A DNA stretch of 42,774 nt from Oscillospiraceae bacterium (GTDB lineage Bacteria; Bacillota; Clostridia; Oscillospirales; Acutalibacteraceae): positions 1-42,774 of the forward strand of contig JAQXSC010000028.1 in assembly GCA_029218825.1 (NCBI GenBank), given 5' to 3'. The position numbers were made by a program, and so were the translations under genes. Positions 22,024 to 30,591 of the stretch are shown one piece after another. Numbering within the stretch: position 1 is the stretch's first letter; each line of letters opens with the position of its first letter. The notes below the pieces were generated by a model. It saw nothing but the letters and a program-made list of their open reading frames with translations. It did no database searches and was not told the origin of the DNA.

Positions 22024-22769
22024 TTAAATACCTCCTTAACTACAGTTTCTTTTTCAAAGGCTTTGTCCTTTAATTTACCGGTGATAATACAGGAATTTTT
22101 AATATTACCAAAGGTAACAGGATAAACCTTGTGGAATTTTGAGTTATCTGCAAGTACAAAAGAGTGGTAACTTCTTTTCAGCACTTCGCCTTTGATGTGT
22201 CCTTCTTCAATATCAGGGGTGGTAAACCCTGCGTTAATATCAATACCGTTAGTACCGATAAAAGATTTTGTAAAGTTGAACTTTTCCAGAAATTTAATTC
22301 CGTCAGCACCTACAACACACTCGGTTGATGCTTTTAACTTACCGCCTACAATATATACGTTAAAGCCTTTTTCCATAAGGTAAAGTCCGTGGTCAAGGGC
22401 GTTTGTAACATAAGTAGCATTTCTGTTGGTAATATATTCGATAAACACTCTTGTGGTAGTACCGGCGTCAATATATACAAGGTCGTAATTGTTAATTAGT
22501 GTTGCTGCATATTCGCCAATCATACGTTTCTCTTCTATGTTTAATTGGGAACGTGTATCAACTGTATCGTCCTTTGCTTCAAGTATTTCCGTTGTTGCTG
22601 TAGCGCCACCGAAAACCTTGTTTAACATTCCCTGACTGTCCAACTTATTTAAATCACGTCGGATAGTGGATTCCGAGGTGTTAAGCAGCTCACTAAGTTC
22701 GGAAACAGTAACTGCTTGTTTTTCTGCTAATATTTTTAAAATCTCTCTGTGTCTTTCCTGAGTAAGCAT
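22020..22769 (-). CDS. fruR: DeoR-family regulator of the fructose operon
   Basis: The 249-residue protein has the DeoR winged helix (RHREILKILAEKQAVTVSELSELLNTSESTIRRDLNKLDSQGML, residues 6-49) and a C-terminal sugar-phosphate-sensing domain (YIDAGTTTRVFIEY, TNALDHG, GGKLK, IGTNGIDINAGFTT). It is the first gene of the operon and very likely represses it until fructose 1-phosphate (or the bisphosphate) builds up. Ribosome site GAGGGGGG precedes the ATG. Confidence 0.93.
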   Translation of the reverse strand: MLTQERHREILKILAEKQAVTVSELSELLNTSESTIRRDLNKLDSQGMLNKVFGGATATTEILEAKDDTVDTRSQLNIEEKRMIGEYAATLINNYDLVYIDAGTTTRVFIEYITNRNATYVTNALDHGLYLMEKGFNVYIVGGKLKASTECVVGADGIKFLEKFNFTKSFIGTNGIDINAGFTTPDIEEGHIKGEVLKRSYHSFVLADNSKFHKVYPVTFGNIKNSCIITGKLKDKAFEKETVVKEVFK

Positions 22770-22793
22770 TTTTTAACCCCCCTCTTTGCTTGT

Positions 22794-22829
22794 TTGACTA
22801 CATTATAACACATAAATGAGCAAAGTCAA
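22794..22829 (-). promoter_or_regulatory. Fructose operon promoter flanked by an inverted repeat
   Basis: On the minus strand TTGACT (22824-22829) and TATAAT (22802-22807) are 16 bases apart. The -35 hexamer TTGACT recurs inverted at 22794-22799, with partly matching flanks (GCTTG/CAAGC), so a repressor dimer pair could bracket the promoter. FruR is the obvious candidate. Confidence 0.65.
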
Positions 22830-22956
22830 GCATAAAAATGCAAATAATTTTAAGTTTTTATAAAAATAATAAAAATTTAATAATAATTTAGTGATATTGC
22901 ACAAATAGAAATAGTTTCCAATTATTGCATAATGATTGAGTTTGATTGAATTTGCT

Positions 22957-22994
22957 TAAAATAAAAGAGGTTCGACCATAAAAAGTCAAACCTC
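22957..22994 (-). terminator. Terminator of the ylbJ-asnB-PAP2 operon
   Basis: On the minus strand GAGGTTTGAC (22985-22994) pairs with GTCGAACCTC (22967-22976), one G-U pair, followed by TTTTATTTT. It lies 9 bases past the PAP2 stop codon. Confidence 0.85.
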
Positions 22995-23003
22995 ACAAAT
23001 TTG

Positions 23004-23507
23004 TTATATTATTATCCAATACGTCAACCCTATGATTATGGAAATAACCCCACCGCCGATTACGTCTTTTATGTAATGGACGCCGCCTACAACTCTGCAT
23101 ATGCACATTACTACTCCCAAAAGCAGATAAAAAATTCCTATATATACATTTATATACAAAAACGTCATTGCGATAATAAATATACTTGCACAATGTCTGC
23201 TTGGAAAACTCTGCCCCTGCTTATCCTTTGGTATTATGGGGTTAAAGTCGATTTCCTCATAAGGTCTTTTATTGTTGAATATTTTTCTAAAAACTGAAAC
23301 CGATATAAACGTGACAGCCGGAATAATAACTGCATATTGAAATCTTTTGTCCAATATTCCAAATGCAAATATTAAATACCCAAGCAACGCAAAGTAAGAT
23401 ACAAAGACAAAGGGAGTAAGCGCTTTATTAACGAATCTAAATGCCGTTAATTGCCTTTTGTGTCTGTTAAAATAACTTTCGATTCTATCATATGCAGATT
23501 TAGTCAT
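23004..23507 (-). CDS. PAP2-family membrane phosphatase
   Basis: The protein of about 167 residues has five predicted membrane helices and the three PAP2 motifs: KIFNNKRPYE (KxxxxxxRP), SFPSRHCAS (PSGH-like, with Arg before the catalytic His) and RVVGGVHYIKDVIGG (SRxxxxxHxxxD-like). Such enzymes dephosphorylate phosphatidate, undecaprenyl diphosphate or similar lipids. I chose the ATG at 23507 because AGGTG lies five bases upstream; an earlier ATG at 23534 has no clear ribosome site. It follows asnB by a few tens of bases and ends the operon. The substrate is unknown; a lipid-carrier role in spore or cell wall synthesis is possible from context. Confidence 0.82.
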   Translation of the reverse strand: MTKSAYDRIESYFNRHKRQLTAFRFVNKALTPFVFVSYFALLGYLIFAFGILDKRFQYAVIIPAVTFISVSVFRKIFNNKRPYEEIDFNPIIPKDKQGQSFPSRHCASIFIIAMTFLYINVYIGIFYLLLGVVMCICRVVGGVHYIKDVIGGGVISIIIGLTYWIII

Positions 23508-23545
23508 ATCATCACCTAATGATGATTTTACCATAGCAAAAGGCT

Positions 23546-25378
23546 TTATTCAATATCTACATTATATTTTTCAAACCAGTAGTCAAGTTCAATAATGTAA
23601 GCCATAATCTGGGGTGCTTTCATCAACTGTCCGTACCAAGGTGAAGTGATTTTGTCAGGATTCTGCATTATCCATTTTATTCCACTTTCATCAAGCAATT
23701 CATTTAGAGCAGTTTTCTTTTTCAATATATCCAAAACCTTTTCGGTGCATATTTTCATATACATAGGATTTTGTGTTTTGGGATATGGACTTTTCTTTCG
23801 CCATACAATTTCCTTTGGTAAAATTTCCTCAAATGCTTTTCGCACAACGCCTTTTTCCCTGTTGTTGTATGCCTTTATTTCCCAAGGCATATTGTAGGAG
23901 TATTCCACAAGCCTGTAGTCGCAGAAAGGAACTCTCACTTCAAGTCCGCTATACATACTGCAACGGTCCTTTCTTTCAAGCAAACATTGCATAAACCAGT
24001 AATAATTCAGCATAAACATCTCTCTCATACGAGAGTTTAACTTGCTGTCGGTACTTAATTTATCTGTGTTGTGAATTGTTTGCAGGTATCTTTCTCTTAC
24101 ATATTCTTCACCCTTTGGCAATACGCCTTTTTTCAAAATACTTCTGCGTATCTCCTGTGTAGTTGACCAAGGAAAATTATCCTGAAACAGTATGCTTTTG
24201 TTGTGATACCAAGGATAACCGCCGAAAAGTTCGTCAGCACATTCTCCTGACAATGCAACGGTATAATCCTTTTTAATTTCTTTACAGAATAATAAAAGTG
24301 ATGAATCAACGTCAACATATCCGGGCAAATCCCTTGCAATTACGCTGTCATATAATGCCTGTGCAAGGTCAACATTGTCTAAAATAACCTCATTGTGCTT
24401 TGTGTTTGCGCTGTTTACCATTAAGTTTATAAAGTCAACGTCAGCGGTAGGTTGGAACAGACTTTTTTCAAAGTATTTCATATTGTCCTTGTACTCTACA
24501 GAATAGGTAACAGCCTGAGGTTTGTTATTTCTCTTATAATAGTTTGACGCAGTCTGAACAATTATACTACTGTCAAGTCCACCTGATAAAAAGAAACAGA
24601 GAGGTACGTCGCTTACAAGTTGTTTTTCCACGGCGTCGGTTAATAAATAACGTATTTTTTCAACGGTTTGAGCAGGAGTGTCGGTGTGTTCCTTTGCCTG
24701 TAACTTAAAATATCGGCTCTTTTCAAATTTGCCTTTTTGGTATATTCCGTATTCACCGGGCAAAAGTTCATATACATTTTTTAATATACCTTTCCCCGGA
24801 GTTCTGGCAGGACCCAAGAAAAAGATTTCGTTCAGCCCTTCTTCGTCGATAACAGGTTTAACTCTGCCACTTGCAAGTAAAGCCTTGATTTCGGAGCCAA
24901 AGACAATGCCGTTGTTAAACAGGCTGTAAAATAAGGGCTTTACACCAACTTTATCTCTGCACAGAAAGATTTTTTTGTTTCTTGTTTCATATACGGCAAA
25001 TGCAAAAATTCCGTTAAACTTTTCAGCACAGTCTTTTCCGTATTCAACATAACATTTCAGCACCACTTCGGTATCGCTGTGTCCTGTGAAAGTGTAACCC
25101 TTATTTTTCAAGTCATCTCGAAGTTCCTCGGTATTATACAACTCGCCGTTATATACAATTACATACTTTTCCTTTTTATGTATATATACCATAGGCTGTT
25201 TGCCCTTTGCTTTATCAATAACCACAAGTCGCCTGTGAATCAGGGCGGTGTTGTGGTCAATGTATATTCCGTCCTCGTCAGGTCCTCTGCTTTTAAGTGT
25301 TTTTGAGATTTTTGAAAGTACCTTTAGATTTTGTGAAAGATTTACGTTGTTGTCAATCAATCCTGCAATTCCACACAT
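23546..25378 (-). CDS. asnB: Asparagine synthase, glutamine-hydrolysing (AsnB/AsnO type)
   Basis: The 610-residue enzyme makes asparagine from aspartate, ATP and glutamine. The N-terminal Cys2 nucleophile (MCGIAGL) defines the class II glutaminase domain, with HRRLVVID and YNGELYN, up to about residue 210; the synthetase domain carries the PP-loop FFLSGGLDSSI and SGECADELFGGYPW. The length fits. It lies 13 bases after ylbJ, opposite yqfC-yqfD. In Bacillus subtilis one of three asparagine synthetases, AsnO, is sporulation-specific, so this copy may serve sporulation. That is inference from position. Confidence 0.92.
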   Translation of the reverse strand: MCGIAGLIDNNVNLSQNLKVLSKISKTLKSRGPDEDGIYIDHNTALIHRRLVVIDKAKGKQPMVYIHKKEKYVIVYNGELYNTEELRDDLKNKGYTFTGHSDTEVVLKCYVEYGKDCAEKFNGIFAFAVYETRNKKIFLCRDKVGVKPLFYSLFNNGIVFGSEIKALLASGRVKPVIDEEGLNEIFFLGPARTPGKGILKNVYELLPGEYGIYQKGKFEKSRYFKLQAKEHTDTPAQTVEKIRYLLTDAVEKQLVSDVPLCFFLSGGLDSSIIVQTASNYYKRNNKPQAVTYSVEYKDNMKYFEKSLFQPTADVDFINLMVNSANTKHNEVILDNVDLAQALYDSVIARDLPGYVDVDSSLLLFCKEIKKDYTVALSGECADELFGGYPWYHNKSILFQDNFPWSTTQEIRRSILKKGVLPKGEEYVRERYLQTIHNTDKLSTDSKLNSRMREMFMLNYYWFMQCLLERKDRCSMYSGLEVRVPFCDYRLVEYSYNMPWEIKAYNNREKGVVRKAFEEILPKEIVWRKKSPYPKTQNPMYMKICTEKVLDILKKKTALNELLDESGIKWIMQNPDKITSPWYGQLMKAPQIMAYIIELDYWFEKYNVDIE

Positions 25379-25391
25379 ATTTTATCCTCCG

Positions 25392-26456
25392 TTAATGATT
25401 ATATTTTTTAAATGTATTTAGAAAACACAGTCCGCATATTATCAGCATAACGCTTCCTGCTATAGAAGTGCTTAATTCAAAATTGCTGTTCTTAACACTT
25501 GAATACACAGGCAAGGCTACGTTAAAGCACTTAACAAAAAGAAATGTAAAGCCACAGGTTATCAAGCCTTGTATAATTCTGTATAAGAAAAATATCCCTT
25601 TATTAATTTCAATTTCTCCCAATGCCTGAAAAACCTGAAAATGAACACAAACCCCACCGAATCCTGTGGCAAAGGCAAGAAGTAATATGTTTCCGTTTTC
25701 AGCAGTATCCGTAGAGGCATTTGTTACCTCAAGAAAAATTTCCCAGAATAAAAATATATTGCTGTAATCTTTCAACAAATAACCGATTACCCCAAGTATA
25801 GCGGAAAATAATATCACCATTCCGCACATATTTATCATACTGTAAATTCCGCTGATGGTTGAGTCAACAACAGCCTGCGCAAAGGATATTTTTTCGCTGT
25901 TTAATTCTAAATTAGAATTATTTTCCTTAATGTTTCTAAATATATATTTATTCACAAATCCTAAAATTATGATAGATAAAATCTGACTGCATAAAATACA
26001 TACCCCTACAGAGGGACAGTCTAATAAATTTGTTCCTACAAATGTAATCAGAAATCCGGGACCTGCTCCAACGGAAAAGTAGGCGAGTTTTTTTGCGTTA
26101 TCTATGTCAATCTGTTTGCTTTCATACAAGGCATAAATTCCTTTTGCACCAACAGGATAACCTCCAATCATACTCAAAAGCACTGTCATTCCGCATTTTC
26201 CGGATACACCGAAAAGGGGAACTGTAATATACTTTGCAAACCTTTCCAAATAATCGGAAATACCGCTTTTTACCACAAAGGTTGATATCACCATAAAGGG
26301 AAACAATGAGGGAATCAGCACATTACCGCAGAATAACAGCCCCTCTAATGCACCTTTGGTAGTTTCTTTGCTGAATAACAGAAATATGGTTATCATTACT
26401 ATTAAGGCAACTATTTTAAAGGGCATATCAGTCCTTAATAATTTTTTGTTCATCAT
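25392..26456 (-). CDS. ylbJ: YlbJ-like sporulation integral membrane protein
   Basis: This 354-residue polytopic protein has about eight membrane helices and the nucleoside-recognition/gate motifs of the YlbJ family (GLLFCGNVLIPSLFPFMVIS; GGYPVGAKGI; SVGAGPGFLITFVG; the late segment ATGFGGVCVHFQVFQ). In Bacillus YlbJ is a sigma-E-dependent protein needed for heat-resistant spores; its transported substrate is not known. It is divergent from yqfC with only 41 bases between. Start at the first of two tandem ATGs, five bases after GGTGAG. A loose sigma-E-like match (TCATTAT-N14-CATATATA) lies upstream, too weak to annotate alone. Confidence 0.82.
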   Translation of the reverse strand: MMNKKLLRTDMPFKIVALIVMITIFLLFSKETTKGALEGLLFCGNVLIPSLFPFMVISTFVVKSGISDYLERFAKYITVPLFGVSGKCGMTVLLSMIGGYPVGAKGIYALYESKQIDIDNAKKLAYFSVGAGPGFLITFVGTNLLDCPSVGVCILCSQILSIIILGFVNKYIFRNIKENNSNLELNSEKISFAQAVVDSTISGIYSMINMCGMVILFSAILGVIGYLLKDYSNIFLFWEIFLEVTNASTDTAENGNILLLAFATGFGGVCVHFQVFQALGEIEINKGIFFLYRIIQGLITCGFTFLFVKCFNVALPVYSSVKNSNFELSTSIAGSVMLIICGLCFLNTFKKYNH

Positions 26457-26497
26457 TTTTACTCACCAATAATATATATGAAAAAGGGGGAAAGATA

Positions 26498-26761
26498 ATG
26501 AGAAAAATCAACAAGTCAAATATAGGCTCACATATTCCTGTTGACTTTATGTATAATCTGCCGGTAATCGAGTTTACAGGTAATCGACAGGTCTTAATAG
26601 AAGGTTCCACAGGTGTGTTGCAATATGAAAGTGAAGTAGTCCGAATAAATACCAAAACAATGGTGGTAGCCTTTTACGGCAGAGATTTAACCTTAAAATG
26701 TATATCCGCCACAGGAGTTATAATATCCGGCTTTATCGCAAAAACAGAATTTACTACATAG
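26498..26761 (+). CDS. yqfC: Sporulation protein YqfC
   Basis: This 87-residue protein has the YqfC pattern: IPVDFMYNLPVIEFTGNRQVLIEGSTGVLQY.ESEVVRINTKTMVVAFYGRDLTLKCISATGVIISGFI (given in part; continuous from residue 14 to 80). It is a small beta-rich protein of unknown biochemical function that is made in the mother cell under sigma-E in Bacillus. It is directly followed by yqfD, as in other spore formers, eight bases away. Ribosome site GGGGGAAAG. Confidence 0.85.
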   Translation: MRKINKSNIGSHIPVDFMYNLPVIEFTGNRQVLIEGSTGVLQYESEVVRINTKTMVVAFYGRDLTLKCISATGVIISGFIAKTEFTT

Positions 26762-26769
26762 GAGTAATT

Positions 26770-27942
26770 ATGCTGATTAAAATAATAAGATGGTTGCGTG
26801 GTTACGTAATTTTTACAGTAGCAGGCAGATTTCCTGAAAGATTTATCAATCTTTTAAATCAAAGGGGAGTGCTGTATTGGAATTTTGTACCCTGTAAAGA
26901 GGGTCACAGAGCCTCAATGTCTTTGTATGATTATCTGCGCATAAGAAAAATCGCAAAGCGCAGTTCTGTCAGGTTAAGAAAGCAAAAGGCGGTAGGTTTG
27001 CCGTTTTTTATAAAGAATAATAAAAAACGTAAGGGCATTTTTATTGGGGGAGTATGCGCTTTATTGCTTATATCTTTTCTTAACCAATTTATATGGGTCA
27101 TAGAAATTAACGGAACAAACAGGATTTCAGATGTTCAGGTAATAGAGGCTCTACAGGAAAGCGGTTTGACAGTAGGAACATATAAAGGTGCTATGGATGT
27201 GGATACCATAGAAAAGGACACAATTTTGCGTGTGCCTGATATTGGGTGGATGTCAATAAATGCCATAAATAATATTGCAAAGGTGGAAATCAAGGAAAAG
27301 GCAAAATCTCCTAAAATCAGCAATTCCGTAAAACCCTGTAACCTAAAAGCCCTGTGTGACGGTGTAATTACAAGCACAACGGTGGTAAATGGTAATTGTC
27401 TTGTAAAAAGAGGCTCGGCTGTAGTGAAAAATCAACTTCTTGTCAGTTCGGTAATTGAGGACAATAACCAAAACCTTACCTATGTTCATTCTGAGGGTGA
27501 AATATTGGCGGATGTAAACCAGGAGAAAACCTTTTCCGTAAATATGAACAACAGTTACACATTGGATAAGAATTATACGGAAAAATCAAAATTGAATTTT
27601 TTGCGTTTCAGTATTCCTTTTGAAATGTCATCATCACATAAAGGTGAAAAACTGCCTGTTTTTAAACAGTACAGAGCGTGTGTAAATAACGTAACTCTGC
27701 CTTTAGGAAAAACAGTTTGTCGCAATTACTATTGCAATACAAATGAAAAACTAAATTCAGATACTGCCAAAAATATTCTGAAAAAGAAAATAAAATTACA
27801 GGAGTGTTTTGAATACAACAAAGGGAAAATCAAGTCTAAAAGAATCAACTTTACTCAAAACAACAATAATTACACAGCAAAAGTAAACTATATAATAAAT
27901 AAGAATATTGCAGTTAAGCAAAAATTATCCGTGAGAAGTTGA
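26770..27942 (+). CDS. yqfD: Sporulation protein YqfD
   Basis: The 390-residue protein begins with WLRGYVIFTVAGRFPERFINLLNQRG, the family N terminus, has one membrane helix near residues 87-110 (after KKRKGIF), and then a large extracytoplasmic part with IEVNGTNRIS-like (IEINGTNRIS), RVPDIGWMSINAI and LVKRGSAVVKNQLLVSS. YqfD is a sigma-E-regulated mother-cell membrane protein needed for spore formation; its mechanism is unknown. I start at ATG 26770 (AGGAG five bases upstream) rather than at an earlier in-frame ATG at 26698 that lies inside yqfC. Confidence 0.88.
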   Translation: MLIKIIRWLRGYVIFTVAGRFPERFINLLNQRGVLYWNFVPCKEGHRASMSLYDYLRIRKIAKRSSVRLRKQKAVGLPFFIKNNKKRKGIFIGGVCALLLISFLNQFIWVIEINGTNRISDVQVIEALQESGLTVGTYKGAMDVDTIEKDTILRVPDIGWMSINAINNIAKVEIKEKAKSPKISNSVKPCNLKALCDGVITSTTVVNGNCLVKRGSAVVKNQLLVSSVIEDNNQNLTYVHSEGEILADVNQEKTFSVNMNNSYTLDKNYTEKSKLNFLRFSIPFEMSSSHKGEKLPVFKQYRACVNNVTLPLGKTVCRNYYCNTNEKLNSDTAKNILKKKIKLQECFEYNKGKIKSKRINFTQNNNNYTAKVNYIINKNIAVKQKLSVRS

Positions 27943-27966
27943 GTATTTTAAATAATATGTTATAAT
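27939..27966 (+). promoter_or_regulatory. ymdB promoter
   Basis: TTGAGT (27939-27944) and a perfect TATAAT (27961-27966) are 16 bases apart, placed at the very end of yqfD. This separates ymdB expression from the sporulation genes. Confidence 0.6.
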
Positions 27967-27999
27967 AAAAGGGACTTATAAAGTGAAAGAGGAAAATAT

Positions 28000-28773
28000 A
28001 TGCGAGTTTTGTGTATCGGTGACGTGGTAGGAAAAATCGGTTGCGAGTTTTTGCGAGAAAAGTTACCGGCAATAAAAAGAGTAAAGAATATTGACCTTAC
28101 AATCTGCAACGGAGAAAACTCCGCCGACGGCAACGGTATAACTCCAAGTTCAGCCGACTTCCTGTTTAACAGCGGAGTAAACGTAATTACACTGGGCAAT
28201 CATTCCTTTAGACGTAGGGAGATGTATGATGTTCTTGATGAGGCAAAGGATATTATACGTCCTGCAAATTTCCCTGAGGGTACAACTCCGGGAATAGGTT
28301 ACTGTACCGTAGATATGGGCAGACTTCAGATTAAGGTAATTAACCTGATGGGAACAATGCTGATGGAAAATAACCTTGACAACCCCTTCCATAAAATAGA
28401 CAGTATCTTAAAGGAAACTGAGGAAAAAATAGTTATTATAGATTTTCACGCTGAAACCACTTCGGAAAAACTCGCCCTTGCTCATTATCTTGACGGCAGA
28501 GTGTCTGCGATTTTTGGCACTCATACCCACGTTCAGACTTCCGATGAGCGTATTTTAAATGGTGGAACAGGTTACATTACAGATGTAGGAATGACAGGTC
28601 CTATGGATTCCGTTTTAGGGGTAGAGCCTGAAATCGTAATCGAAAAATTCAAAACTCAAATGCCTGTCCGTTTTGACTTAAAAAAGGGCGAATGTAAGAT
28701 GGAATGTGTCATTTTTGATATAGATGATAAGACAGGCAAAACAATTTTTTGCGAAAGAATGAGAATAATATAA
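28000..28773 (+). CDS. ymdB: YmdB-family metallophosphoesterase
   Basis: The 257-residue protein matches the YmdB family over its whole length: GDVVGKIG with the metal Asp8, CNGENSADGNGIT, TLGNHSFRRRE (Asn and His ligands), RPANFPEGTTPG, IDFHAETTSEKLALAHYLDGRVSAIFGTHTHVQT split over its usual positions, and TDVGMTGPMDSVLG. The Bacillus enzyme hydrolyses 2',3'-cyclic nucleotides and affects biofilm and other late developmental choices. All metal ligands are present, so it should be active. A conserved GNHTWD-type motif is changed to GNHSFR. Confidence 0.93.
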   Translation: MRVLCIGDVVGKIGCEFLREKLPAIKRVKNIDLTICNGENSADGNGITPSSADFLFNSGVNVITLGNHSFRRREMYDVLDEAKDIIRPANFPEGTTPGIGYCTVDMGRLQIKVINLMGTMLMENNLDNPFHKIDSILKETEEKIVIIDFHAETTSEKLALAHYLDGRVSAIFGTHTHVQTSDERILNGGTGYITDVGMTGPMDSVLGVEPEIVIEKFKTQMPVRFDLKKGECKMECVIFDIDDKTGKTIFCERMRII

Positions 28774-28780
28774 AAAAGAC

Positions 28781-28809
28781 TTGAAAATAATACTAAATAT
28801 TTGTATAAT
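28781..28809 (+). promoter_or_regulatory. fakA promoter
   Basis: TTGAAA (28781-28786) and TATAAT (28804-28809) are 17 bases apart; the leader to the ATG at 28877 is about 60 bases. No other signal is evident in this gap. Confidence 0.75.
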
Positions 28810-28876
28810 ATAATGTGAAGTTTTGTGTAAACTTAAAATATGAATAAAGGTATTAATTAGGTTAGGAAGTGTTTAT

Positions 28877-30532
28877 ATGCTAAACGGTCAAGACTTAAAA
28901 TTTGCCGTAATATCAGGTTCAAATAATATCAGTTCCCAAAAGGCTCAAATTAACGATTTGAATATTTTCCCTGTGCCTGACGGCGATACCGGTACTAATA
29001 TGTCAATGACTACTTCTGCGGCTGTAGTTGCAATCAGCGAAAGCAACGAAGATTCTGCCGGAGAAATGGCAAAGACAATCGCCTCTGCAATGCTCCGTGG
29101 AGCAAGAGGTAACTCCGGTGTAATTCTGTCCTTGCTGTTCAGAGGCTTTTCTGAGGGACTGAAAGGCAAGAGTTCCGTTGACGGAAAAGATATGGTAGAG
29201 GCACTTGGTCTTGGTGTTGACGCAGCATATAAGGCTGTTATGAAACCTACAGAGGGTACAATCCTTACAGTAGCAAGAGTTGGCTACGAGGGAGGACTTG
29301 CAGTATGCAACAATCCTAATATGTCTGTTTCCGATGTTTGGGAGGTTGTATGTGCTTCTGCTGAGGAGGCTTTGAACCAAACTCCCGATTTGTTGCCTGT
29401 ACTGAAAAAAGCCGGAGTAGTTGACGCCGGCGGTAAAGGTTTGCTTTCCATATTCCAAGGTATGCTCTCATACTTTAAAACAGGCGAAGTTGTGGAGTAC
29501 GTTGAGCAGAACACTCCTGAAGAAATGGACGAATTTGCAAGTGCAGCGGCAGAATTTGACGACGATATTACTTTCACATATTGCACAGAATTTATTGTAG
29601 GTCGTGACGAGGAAATCGCTACAGACCCTAACGAGTTAAGATTATTCCTTGAAACAATCGGCGACTGCGTTGTAGTAGTAAATGACGAGGAAATTATCAA
29701 AGTTCACGTTCATACCGAACAGCCCGGCGACGCTCTCAAAAAAGGTCTTGAGTTCGGTCAACTTTTAACAGTAAAAGTTGAAAATATGAAAGAACAGCAT
29801 AAACAGGCAAAGGCTGACAATGTTAAGCGTAAACCAAAGAAAGAGAAATTTGTACCTCAAGAGCCTGTAGAGGAAGTTGGCTTTGTAGCCGTTGCAGCAG
29901 GCGAGGGTATTTCCGCATTATTCAAAGATTTAGGCTGTAACAATGTTGTAAGCGGCGGACAGTCAATGAATCCAAGTACAGACGATATTTATGCCGCTGT
30001 TATGGCTACTCCTGCAAAGAACGTAATTGTATTCCCTAACAACAAAAATATTATTATGGCTGCCGAGCAGACAGTTCCTATTGTAGAGGACAGAAAGGTT
30101 ATTATAGTTCCCACAAAGACTATCCCACAGGGTATGACCGCTATGTTAAGTTATGACCCTGAGTTATCTGTTGAATCCAATAAGGATATGATGATAGACG
30201 CCGCTAAACAGGTAGGCACAGGCCTTGTAACATATGCCGCACGTAACAGCGAATTTGGCAGCAAAAAAATCAAAGAGGGAGAGGTTATCGCCCTTGAAAA
30301 CGGTAAGTTGACAATTACCGAAAAAACCCCTGTAAAAGCCTTGGTAAAACTTGCAAAAGATATGATTACTCACGATTCTGCATTCGTTACTGTTTTCTAT
30401 GGTGAGGATATTTCAGAAGAGGATGCAAACGAGGCTTTGGAATTTTTACAGGATAAGTTTGGCTCAAAGGTAGATATTTCCCTTGTAAACGGTGGTCAGC
30501 CAATTTATTACTTTATTTTAAGTGTTGAATAA
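28877..30532 (+). CDS. fakA: Fatty acid kinase catalytic subunit FakA/YloV (DAK2 domain)
   Basis: FakA phosphorylates fatty acids held by a FakB (DegV-fold) partner, making acyl-phosphate for phospholipid synthesis. The 551-residue protein has an N-terminal DAK2 ATP-binding domain with FPVPDGDTGTNMSMT near residues 30-45, SMLRGARGNSGVILS-type loop (MLRGARGNSGVILSLLFRG), then DAGGKGLLSIF. A middle region (EFIV..., ETIGDCVVVVNDEEIIKVHVHTEQPG) and a C-terminal EDD-like domain (SQMNPST form SGGQSMNPSTDD) follow. No fakB is in view. As in many Firmicutes it precedes recG, but the usual upstream yloU is replaced by ymdB. Confidence 0.92.
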   Translation: MLNGQDLKFAVISGSNNISSQKAQINDLNIFPVPDGDTGTNMSMTTSAAVVAISESNEDSAGEMAKTIASAMLRGARGNSGVILSLLFRGFSEGLKGKSSVDGKDMVEALGLGVDAAYKAVMKPTEGTILTVARVGYEGGLAVCNNPNMSVSDVWEVVCASAEEALNQTPDLLPVLKKAGVVDAGGKGLLSIFQGMLSYFKTGEVVEYVEQNTPEEMDEFASAAAEFDDDITFTYCTEFIVGRDEEIATDPNELRLFLETIGDCVVVVNDEEIIKVHVHTEQPGDALKKGLEFGQLLTVKVENMKEQHKQAKADNVKRKPKKEKFVPQEPVEEVGFVAVAAGEGISALFKDLGCNNVVSGGQSMNPSTDDIYAAVMATPAKNVIVFPNNKNIIMAAEQTVPIVEDRKVIIVPTKTIPQGMTAMLSYDPELSVESNKDMMIDAAKQVGTGLVTYAARNSEFGSKKIKEGEVIALENGKLTITEKTPVKALVKLAKDMITHDSAFVTVFYGEDISEEDANEALEFLQDKFGSKVDISLVNGGQPIYYFILSVE

Positions 30533-30544
30533 TTAAAATAACAG

Positions 30545-30576
30545 AAAACGGGCAGGCTCTCACCTGTCCGTTTTGT
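30545..30576 (+). terminator. Terminator between fakA and recG
   Basis: AAAACGGGCAGG (30545-30556) pairs with CCTGTCCGTTTT (30563-30574), one G-U pair, six-base loop. The arm ends in TTTT, so it is a moderate terminator; part of the transcript probably reads on into recG, which has no clear promoter of its own. Confidence 0.75.
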
Positions 30577-30591
30577 TATATCGAGGTTATT

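Noticed and set aside
22831..22956. Possible small RNA or gene in the fruR/PAP2 gap
   Set aside because: The stretch is AT-rich with no open frame with a ribosome site, no stable hairpin and no paired promoter and terminator.
26413..26497. Sigma-E promoters in the ylbJ/yqfC gap
   Set aside because: The best match (TCATTAT-N14-CATATATA) misses key bases and the region is plain AT-rich, so it is not listed as a feature.
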